Below, one piece after another: positions 7,973 to 13,043 of a stretch of DNA of 17,028 nt. The stretch lies in NCBI GenBank assembly GCA_029548025.1, contig JAKPOE010000203.1, forward strand, positions 1-17,028. The letters run 5' to 3'. This DNA comes from Spirochaetota bacterium. GTDB taxonomy: Bacteria > Spirochaetota > UBA4802 > UB4802. A program made the position numbers and the translations under genes. Position 1 is the first letter of the stretch. Each line of letters opens with the position of its first letter. The notes beneath the pieces were generated by a model. That model had not been told where the DNA came from. It did not search any database and saw only the letters and a list, made by a program, of their open reading frames with translations.

Positions 7973-8511
7973 TGCAGTAATGAGGCTATAATGGTTTCAA
8001 TTGGTTTTGTAAGATGAGGCTGTAATTTTTTTTCTACTGTTGCAATAACCTTTTTATTTTCAAGTATATTGTTATACCGTTCAGGTGTTGTGCCATATCG
8101 TTGTAAAAGGTCATCAATACGCCTGTCAACGCTTACAACTTTATCATGCATAACACGCTTATCAGCGTAGTAAACTATATCGGCTTCATTAAGGGGTGCA
8201 TCGGGTGATGTATTGTTTAAATAAACATGCTGTCCTACAATGCTGGCTATTTCGGGATAGCCTAATGACTCAAGCAACTCTTTGCCTGATATATCATGCT
8301 TTTCTCCGGTTTTCAGTGCGCGTGATTTTGTAATGTCATGCAACAGCGCCGATGCAGAAACAAGCTCACGGTTAATGGTGATATCCCCGTTCAGGTTGTC
8401 AACCAGTGCAAGTGCAACCTTCTGAACCTGCAAAGAATGCTGCAGTACATTGGGTAATGTATTATAAAGTTCCAAAAGCTTTAAGCATTCATTGATATCA
8501 GGAATCTTCAT
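7969..8511 (-). CDS. HD-domain phosphohydrolase
   Basis: From ATG 8511 it is 180 residues. HD-superfamily metal ligands are visible: H25 (LQHSLQV), H58-D59 (ALLHDITKS), H72, H95 (VGQHVY) and D117 (YYADKRV). Such enzymes hydrolyse phosphate esters of nucleotides; the substrate cannot be told. The longer frame from 8556 adds MVQMFFIVLNLCDRA; I reject it because small HD proteins typically begin MKIPxxxECLxLLxxY, exactly as at 8511, and because GACAGGG precedes that ATG (close spacing). It overlaps the radical SAM gene by four bases (ATGA), so the two are translated together and may act on the same pathway. The promoter is probably at 8685-8713, leaving a long leader. Confidence 0.85.
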   Translation of the reverse strand: MKIPDINECLKLLELYNTLPNVLQHSLQVQKVALALVDNLNGDITINRELVSASALLHDITKSRALKTGEKHDISGKELLESLGYPEIASIVGQHVYLNNTSPDAPLNEADIVYYADKRVMHDKVVSVDRRIDDLLQRYGTTPERYNNILENKKVIATVEKKLQPHLTKPIETIIASLLQ

Positions 8512-8845
8512 AGCCCTGTCACATAGATTTAACACTATAAAAAACATCTGAACCATTATGTTTGATACTGCAGGGTAACAATCAGATCAATGAAATTTAA
8601 AAATATACTTAATGACTGTCATTGATTGTGCTTCTGCATATCGTGCAACATGTATAAACTGCTAAAGCATCGTAAAAAGCAAACATTATATGCAGTGTAC
8701 AATCTCATTGCAACAAAAGGGTAGAATTATACCATAATGCTCTACAATGCCATTAATACAATATACATCCATCCATGGGTAACTTTCAATTTTTTTACAA
8801 TTGAATGTTTGAGGCTCTGACCCCATTAAACCATACAACAATGTA
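8512..8845. other. Intergenic region between the HD gene and the DUF6873-like gene
   Basis: About 330 bases with the promoter at 8685-8713, the palindrome at 8611-8623, a 7-bp hairpin at 8785-8805 and, beside it, GAGGCTCTGACCCC (8811-8824). I see no reading frame of note. The last element may be a decayed REP-like repeat (see findings). Confidence 0.5.
8685..8713 (-). promoter_or_regulatory. Probable promoter of the HD-radical SAM pair
   Basis: Minus strand TTGCAA (8713-8708), 17-base spacer, TATAAT (8690-8685, perfect). Initiation near 8678 leaves a leader of about 167 bases. That leader contains the 13-base palindrome AATGACTGTCATT (8611-8623), a possible operator. Confidence 0.45.
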
Positions 8846-9547
8846 TTATATGTCTAAAAAAAAGATAGAGCCGATATCAATAGCGGGCAATTTTGACAGA
8901 TAGATAATGTTTTTACCATGATTCCGTATAAAATCTTCTATAATTATTTTATCCGGATGCTTTGAAAAGATGCCGGTAACATAAACGGTGTCGTGGTATA
9001 GCCCGCTTGCACCTCCTATAAAACCGTATGGATATCCCGGAAGTGTAACAGTGCCAGGTTGTATCAGCAATGAGGCAATAGTATTATTCAAAGCAGCACG
9101 GTGTATGGTTTTATCAGATGTAATGATAGCGTGAGTATTGACAATGCAGGTGGAGCATTTTGAATACCCCTGCTTAACATGAATCAGGGGGACAGAGCAG
9201 CGGTGTAAAACCTCCTGTATTACAGTATCGGTTGCTTTTGTGTTATGAAAAGCTATTATTCCGGTGCATGCGCAGTTGTACGCACAGTCGTATGGATAGG
9301 CTGGTTGAACAATGCTCTGACCCCGTATGGGAATATACTGTGATTGGTGCAGCAGATTGATAATAAACCGTTCAATAGCAGGATTGTAGATAACAAAATG
9401 ATGAATCATGCATAGTTGAATATCAGGATGACCGGCAATAGGACGCTGTACCGTGGTACATAGCGGAATGGTTACCGGAGTAAAGCCATGGCTCATAAGC
9501 CCTTCAACAATTGGTTTGGGCGTATCAGGATTAATAATTGCTATCAT
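8846..9547 (-). CDS. DUF6873-like protein, probable pentein (GME) fold
   Basis: From ATG 9547 the protein has 233 residues. The longer frame from 9646 is rejected: it would run 100 bases into the DUF1232 gene, whereas ATG 9547 gives a neat ATGA overlap with that gene's stop. Conserved-looking blocks are AGHPDIQLCMI (38-48), QGYSKCSTCIVN (126-137), AIITSD (140-145), LPGYPYGFIGGASGLY (169-184), SKHPDK (195-200) and AIDIGSIFFLDI (222-233). I recall these blocks from a family mostly in Clostridia that databases call DUF6873 with a guanidino-modifying-enzyme (pentein) fold; I could not check this. Cysteines are frequent (30, 46, 88, 92, 94, 117, 131, 134). Activity unknown. Third gene of the minus-strand unit that begins at 11162. 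Confidence 0.75.
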   Translation of the reverse strand: MIAIINPDTPKPIVEGLMSHGFTPVTIPLCTTVQRPIAGHPDIQLCMIHHFVIYNPAIERFIINLLHQSQYIPIRGQSIVQPAYPYDCAYNCACTGIIAFHNTKATDTVIQEVLHRCSVPLIHVKQGYSKCSTCIVNTHAIITSDKTIHRAALNNTIASLLIQPGTVTLPGYPYGFIGGASGLYHDTVYVTGIFSKHPDKIIIEDFIRNHGKNIIYLSKLPAIDIGSIFFLDI

Positions 9548-9939
9548 ACCGCAACAATGCGTAGTATTGTTTTTATAAGTATAAAGAGAAGCAGTGCCAT
9601 GAAACCCCAGAACAATGCAGCAAGCAATAAGCCCAATACCATACATCCAATGCTTTTTTTAAATGTGTTTTTTGCCTGTTGTTTACACTGGTAAAACACA
9701 GGCTGCGGGATTGAATGAATGGCTACATAAAACAGCAGTGGCACAATCACAGCATCGTCTAAATAGCCAAGTATGGGAATGAAATCGGGTATTATATCAA
9801 TTGGAGACAGTGCATATGCCAGTGCAATAATTATGAGCATCTTTGAATATACAGGGACATGGGGATGCTTCAGAGCAACAAGCAATGCACCAATTGAATC
9901 GCGATAATGTAATAACAGGTTTTTAATTATCTCAGGCAT
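9544..9939 (-). CDS. DUF1232 (YkvA-like) membrane protein
   Basis: 131 residues. Residues 33-70 contain the DUF1232 signature: KMLIIIALAYALSPIDIIPD (33-52) then FIPILGYLDDAVIVPLL (53-69). This family occurs widely in bacteria as small membrane-associated proteins of unknown function. A second hydrophobic segment (about 98-126) anchors the C-terminus. No clear ribosome site precedes ATG 9939, which lies 23 bases after the tandem-HD gene, so it probably depends on that transcript. Its stop overlaps the start of the DUF6873-like gene (ATGA). Confidence 0.87.
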   Translation of the reverse strand: MPEIIKNLLLHYRDSIGALLVALKHPHVPVYSKMLIIIALAYALSPIDIIPDFIPILGYLDDAVIVPLLFYVAIHSIPQPVFYQCKQQAKNTFKKSIGCMVLGLLLAALFWGFMALLLFILIKTILRIVAV

Positions 9940-9962
9940 ACATTTGTAACAAAAGTAATTGT

Positions 9963-11162
9963 CTAATAAAAATAATCAAACAGTGCTATGAAATCCACAT
10001 CGCCAATAACAAGATGTTTTGCTTTATATTTTTGGTAAATACTGCGTCGAGCAGATACAAGCCCTTCGGGTTTAATTCCATAATTAATGGAAAATGAAGC
10101 CTCTAAAAATGCTGCAAAGTCATCACAGGCTTTGAGTATTTCACCATCCATAGGATTATATATATCATGGTTGTACTGTGTGTTCATTGCATCAAAGCTA
10201 ATCCCCATGGTTATGGAGTTGTCGATGTACACCTTGTTTTCAAATTCATGAAAGATAAAGTATTTCATCTCATCATGCCAGTTTTGCGGTATTAATGGGA
10301 AAATACGTTCATTGACCTCGCTAAGTTCATATTCCTTTATCAGTTGATCCAGCCCCTTTATGGAACGCTTAATGGGTGAAACAATATCGCGCGTGAGCAC
10401 CTCGGGCAGATCGTGGAAGAGCGATCCAAAAAAGTTATTATACATACGCCGCTGGCAGGTGTTAAGCTCGCACGAGCAAAAGTACGACAGTATTGCAACA
10501 ATAAGCATATGCCCCAGCACCGATGTTTTAGGGATGCGATGAGTCTGTGCCCAGCGCTGCTGAAAACGCAGTTGCCCGCACAGGCTTATAAATCGTGCGA
10601 TATCGCTGTGGAGCAATATTCTCTGGACCCCTGTGAGGTCAATGTGGTACTCAATCTGACTTTCTATCTCGTTTCGTGTTTTTTCAATGTCATACAAAAA
10701 TGTATTGCTGTGGTAGATAATCTGGAACTCCCAGTTAGTGGCAAGGTAATGCGAAGCGTGTAAAATCTTTTTTTCAAATACCGCAAAGCTATCATCAAAT
10801 AGATACCGTTGAAATGTTTCCCTGAAATTACCTTTAACCGAACCAATATCATCCTGAAGCTGTTCAAAAACCCATTCGTTTAACTCCCTGCCTTTTTCCT
10901 TCATTATTTTGTGGAATATAGGAGGTTTGATGTCGGTAACTATCACCCTGTGTAAAAGCTCAATAATGCCACCTTCAATGAGCAATCGCCAGTTAACACA
11001 GCCATGTTTTTCTTCTTCCTGAAACTTTGCAATGGTAAAGGCAAGTATCATCTTATGTGCCTGTTTGTCAATCTCGGCAAACTCCATGGGGCGCACATGG
11101 TCATTCCAGCGCTGGATGCTGGCAGCTTGAAATATCCTTTCAATTAAACCTTTTGAAATCAT
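9963..11162 (-). CDS. Tandem HD-domain protein (YfbR/COG1896-like), N-terminal copy degenerate
   Basis: 399 residues in two related halves. The C-terminal half resembles YfbR-type 5'-deoxynucleotidases: QRWAQTHRIPKTSVLGHMLI (202-221, H218), LFHDLPEVLTRDIVSPIK (248-265, H250-D251) and a late Asp (KACDDFAAFLE, 344-354, D347/D348). The N-terminal half repeats the plan: IQRWNDHVRPMEFAEIDKQA (16-35) with H36, ELLHRVIVTDIKPPI (68-82) and KILHASHYLATNWEF (132-146). There the HD pair has become H71-R72 and the late Asp is missing, so only the second copy should bind metal. Possible role: nucleotide hydrolysis with a structural or sensing first half. Ribosome site TGGAGAT lies ~8 bases before the ATG. 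Heads a unit with the DUF1232 and DUF6873-like genes and diverges from the HycI-like gene. Confidence 0.8.
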   Translation of the reverse strand: MISKGLIERIFQAASIQRWNDHVRPMEFAEIDKQAHKMILAFTIAKFQEEEKHGCVNWRLLIEGGIIELLHRVIVTDIKPPIFHKIMKEKGRELNEWVFEQLQDDIGSVKGNFRETFQRYLFDDSFAVFEKKILHASHYLATNWEFQIIYHSNTFLYDIEKTRNEIESQIEYHIDLTGVQRILLHSDIARFISLCGQLRFQQRWAQTHRIPKTSVLGHMLIVAILSYFCSCELNTCQRRMYNNFFGSLFHDLPEVLTRDIVSPIKRSIKGLDQLIKEYELSEVNERIFPLIPQNWHDEMKYFIFHEFENKVYIDNSITMGISFDAMNTQYNHDIYNPMDGEILKACDDFAAFLEASFSINYGIKPEGLVSARRSIYQKYKAKHLVIGDVDFIALFDYFY

Positions 11163-11176
11163 AGATTACATCTCCA

Positions 11177-11187
11177 GTAACTATCGC
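11177..11187 (-). repeat. Inverted repeat, left copy, in the leader of the tandem-HD gene
   Basis: Read toward the tandem-HD gene it is GCGATAGTTACTGGAGATG, in the ribosome-site region 15 bases before its ATG. It matches the right copy (11276-11286) exactly over 11 bases and, more loosely, over about 19. Confidence 0.7.
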
Positions 11188-11275
11188 ATAGCAAAATAAA
11201 ACTTGAATTGCTGGTAAATGCAAGTAAAATATTTAAAGGTGATTGTGGAAAGTGGCACAAATGCAAAAATTTTTG

Positions 11276-11286
11276 GCGATAGTTAC
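11276..11286 (+). repeat. Inverted repeat, right copy, in the leader of the HycI-like gene
   Basis: Read toward the HycI-like gene it is GCGATAGTTACCGGTAATG, ending a few bases before the ATG at 11299. Same element and same position relative to the start codon as on the other side. Confidence 0.7.
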
Positions 11287-11298
11287 CGGTAATGGGTT

Positions 11299-11745
11299 AT
11301 GCAGTGTGATAAGCTCATAGTGGGTATTGGGAATCGTTTGCGGAGCGATGACGCTGCAGGGAGTATCATTGCAGCAAGATTAGCACAGGCTGGCCTGTGC
11401 AGTATTGATACAGCATATATGCCGGAAAATTATATTGGCACCATACGAAGGCTTATGCCAAAAACATTGGTTATTGTCGATGCCTGTGATATGAATTTAC
11501 CGGCAGGCGAGGTGCGGCGGATTGATTTATCAGCATTATATGGTGGAATTATTACCACCCATGGGTTGCCGGTGCATATTTTGCTACAAAAGTTACAGGA
11601 AGTAACACCGCATATTACTTTTATTGGAATCCAGCCTGAAACTATTGCCATAGGAGATATAGTGAATGTTCATGTGCACCATGGTATAGACTATTGCGTA
11701 ACAATGCTTGTCAATGATAAGGAAACTGATATCCCTTTGTTATGA
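11299..11745 (+). CDS. hycI: Hydrogenase maturation protease, HycI type
   Basis: 148 residues. HycI/HybD-type endopeptidases remove the C-terminal tail of a [NiFe]-hydrogenase large subunit after nickel insertion, in the cytoplasm. Nickel-sensing ligands can be matched to E. coli HycI (D16, D62, H90): D18 in GIGNRLRSDDAAG (9-21), D61 in VIVDACDM (58-65) and H88 in TTHGLPVHIL (86-95). Also shared are MPENYIGTIRRLMP (41-54, compare APEN..IRELRP) and FIGIQPE (108-114). Similarity is clearly closer to HycI (formate hydrogenlyase/energy-converting hydrogenases) than to HybD. No hydrogenase structural or Hyp gene is in the window, so its substrate is encoded elsewhere. The family's usual DDGxG reads DDAAG. 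The ribosome site is weak; the leader carries the repeat at 11276-11286. Confidence 0.9.
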   Translation: MQCDKLIVGIGNRLRSDDAAGSIIAARLAQAGLCSIDTAYMPENYIGTIRRLMPKTLVIVDACDMNLPAGEVRRIDLSALYGGIITTHGLPVHILLQKLQEVTPHITFIGIQPETIAIGDIVNVHVHHGIDYCVTMLVNDKETDIPLL

Positions 11746-11936
11746 AAAATAATTGTAATAATGGTAATAAAAAGCTTGAAAAAATACCGAATGGTTATAC
11801 TTTATTAAACAGGAAGTGGATTTCATATATATTAATTTAAATTATGTTAAAATGAGGTTTGGAATGATAAATCTGGTCGATAGTCTGAAGTGAAAGGTAT
11901 ATGTAATAATTAAAATATAATTAAAGGGATATTGTT

Positions 11937-12413
11937 ATGGCAAAAAAACCATTAAATTTTCAGCAATCTATTATCGATTTTATGCGATCCAAGTCTGATA
12001 GGATGGAACGGGAGCTCAGGGTACCGGGTGACTGGTATTTCAATGATGGCGATGAACAAGAAATAAAAAGCTGGGCTGATGAAGAAGCGGAGAAAGTATG
12101 GGAAAAGATTAAACATAATATCTTCAAATTAGGTTGCTCGGGATTGCGCTATGAACTTTGTCCTTTTTGCCATTATTATGGTTATGAACATAATGGTTGC
12201 TATAAGGCATTAAAAAATCCAATATGTGTCAAATGCAACTATGGCAAGCGCCATGGAATATGTATTGGCGAGGAAGGACAGGTAAGCGAATATAAGAAGA
12301 TCTTACAGTCCTTTGAAGATTCTCGAATCAGCATGTATAAATTTTTTACTAATGAATATTATACTGAATTAATTGAAAAGATAGAGAAGAATAACGCAAA
12401 AGCTATTGCCTGA
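11937..12413 (+). CDS. Cysteine-rich, probably zinc-binding protein of unknown function
   Basis: 158 residues, no signal peptide or membrane segment, so cytoplasmic. Residues 1-60 are charged and helical (SWADEEAEKVWEKIKHN, 45-61). The middle holds cysteines 67, 75, 78, 88, 97, 100 and 109 with H79, H85 and H106. CPFC (75-78) and CVKC (97-100) are two CxxC knuckles 22 residues apart, typical of a zinc ribbon. The C-terminal part is helical and charged. I know no named family with this layout. A good ribosome site (AAAGGG, ~8 bases before ATG) and a strong terminator (12447-12489) show it is a real single-gene unit. I found no convincing promoter in 11746-11936. It converges on the 46-residue ORF across the shared terminator. 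Confidence 0.8.
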   Translation: MAKKPLNFQQSIIDFMRSKSDRMERELRVPGDWYFNDGDEQEIKSWADEEAEKVWEKIKHNIFKLGCSGLRYELCPFCHYYGYEHNGCYKALKNPICVKCNYGKRHGICIGEEGQVSEYKKILQSFEDSRISMYKFFTNEYYTELIEKIEKNNAKAIA

Positions 12414-12446
12414 TTTATAGTACTGAGTATATTACGACATCTTTAT

Positions 12447-12489
12447 AAAAAATAAAGAGACGGTCAAGTGTACCGTCTCTTTATTTTTT
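12447..12489. terminator. Bidirectional rho-independent terminator
   Basis: AATAAAGAGACGGT (12451-12464) pairs perfectly with ACCGTCTCTTTATT (12472-12485), loop of 7. The A-run before (from 12447) and T-run after (to 12489) extend the stem to 18 bp and give a U-tail in both directions. It serves the cysteine-rich gene on the plus strand and the 46-residue ORF on the minus strand. Confidence 0.9.
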
Positions 12490-12534
12490 GCGTATAATGT
12501 ATCAGAGGTTAATATGGTTGATGGCTTTATACTA

Positions 12535-12675
12535 TTACTCAAGGGCAATAAAATTTTTAAAACTAAAAAGATGTTTGCCCAATTCTTCATTTTTGCTAAC
12601 AAATGCGGAGTAAATATGTTCAGTATTCCTCCAGTATGAGCATCTGTTATCTATGCAGTAGGTATTTGATTTCAT
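12535..12675 (-). CDS. 46-residue small protein of unknown function
   Basis: On the minus strand ATG at 12675 opens a 46-codon frame ending in TAA at 12535. The peptide begins MKSNTYCIDNRCSYWRNTEH and ends FSFKNFIALE; it has two cysteines (C7, C12), aromatic residues and no membrane segment or signal peptide. Support is contextual but complete: a consensus ribosome site AGGAGGA at 12687-12681, five bases before the ATG; a promoter at 12721-12748; and a terminator starting 46 bases after the stop. Such full signals around so short a frame are unlikely by chance. It recalls small protein genes that escape automatic annotation because of length. No homologue comes to mind, and a toxin, modification-substrate or regulatory role would be a guess. 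Confidence 0.68.
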   Translation of the reverse strand: MKSNTYCIDNRCSYWRNTEHIYSAFVSKNEELGKHLFSFKNFIALE

Positions 12676-12720
12676 AATTTTCCTCCTATTAAAAAGGAAT
12701 TAAAAACAATCATGTAATTA

Positions 12721-12748
12721 AATATATGCTAAAATACTAAATAATCAA
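12721..12748 (-). promoter_or_regulatory. Promoter of the 46-residue ORF
   Basis: Minus strand TTGATT (12748-12743), 16-base spacer, TATATT (12726-12721). Initiation near 12714 gives a leader of about 39 bases that includes the AGGAGGA ribosome site. Confidence 0.55.
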
Positions 12749-12814
12749 GTAAAATTTTTCCTTTGTAAAAAAAATTTAATAAAAAATAACTTAAAAAAGC
12801 CATATTCTAGGTAT

Positions 12815-12935
12815 TCATGTTGGTTACAAGATGTAACACTATTAACTGTTACTCCAGCCCCCATTAAAGCTGCGAATTGTCGCACGTTTTTAATGTAAAT
12901 TTTCTCGGGATTCCGTAAAGGAATCCCTTTTTTTT
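12815..12935 (+). ncRNA. Candidate structured small RNA or remnant leader
   Basis: On the plus strand GTTAC (12823-12827) can pair with GTAAC (12833-12837), and the same GTAAC can instead pair with GTTAC (12848-12852), giving mutually exclusive hairpins. Further hairpins are CAGC/GCTG (12855-12872) and TGCGA/TCGCA (12871-12884), followed by the terminator at 12907-12935. It matches no riboswitch class I can recall, and no upstream promoter is convincing. The kinase promoter lies downstream of the terminator, so the element probably does not control that gene. Confidence 0.3.
12907..12935 (+). terminator. Rho-independent terminator
   Basis: A perfect 8-bp stem GGGATTCC (12907-12914) / GGAATCCC (12920-12927), loop GTAAA, then eight T (12928-12935). 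Directed rightward, although no rightward protein gene lies between it and the bidirectional terminator at 12447-12489. Confidence 0.8.
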
Positions 12936-13008
12936 AATTGTATGATATGTATAGAGAAGAATTAAAAAATATGGTAGCATTGAATATTGCATTATAGCAT
13001 AAATACCA

Positions 13009-13037
13009 TTGACATTTTGATAATGGCGTTGTAAAAA
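13009..13037 (+). promoter_or_regulatory. Promoter of the hybrid sensor kinase gene
   Basis: TTGACA (13009-13014, perfect), 17-base spacer, TAAAAA (13032-13037). The -10 ends 6 bases before the ATG at 13044, so the message would start at or next to the start codon. Confidence 0.5.
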
Positions 13038-13043
13038 ATACTC

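Larger units (their letters stand above)
11163..11298. promoter_or_regulatory. Divergent control region bounded by inverted repeats
   Basis: 136 bases between two divergent start codons. GTAACTATCGC (11177-11187) and GCGATAGTTAC (11276-11286) form a perfect 11-bp inverted repeat, one copy just upstream of each ATG. A rightward promoter, TTGAAT (11203-11208) with TAAAAT (11225-11230, 16-base spacer), lies between them. I cannot name a convincing leftward promoter. Confidence 0.5.
12676..13043. other. AT-rich intergenic region with RNA-like hairpins before the sensor kinase gene
   Basis: About 370 bases. From left: promoter of the 46-residue ORF (12721-12748), an A/T-rich stretch, a cluster of short hairpins (12823-12884), a terminator (12907-12935) and the kinase promoter (13009-13037). 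A 62-codon minus-strand frame (12864-13052) spans the terminator and lacks any coding evidence. Confidence 0.6.

Noticed and set aside
8557..8845. tRNA, attachment site or CRISPR-like repeat in the longer intergenic regions
   Set aside because: No cloverleaf, no spaced direct repeats and no integrase gene were seen here or in the other gaps.
11252..11268. Possible sigma54 promoter (TGGCAC followed by TGC)
   Set aside because: The distance between the GG and GC elements is two bases short of the required -24/-12 spacing.
12741..12857. 39-codon minus-strand frame starting ATGGGGGCTGGAG
   Set aside because: No ribosome site, runs into A/T-rich DNA and low-complexity residues, and overlaps the promoter of the 46-residue ORF.
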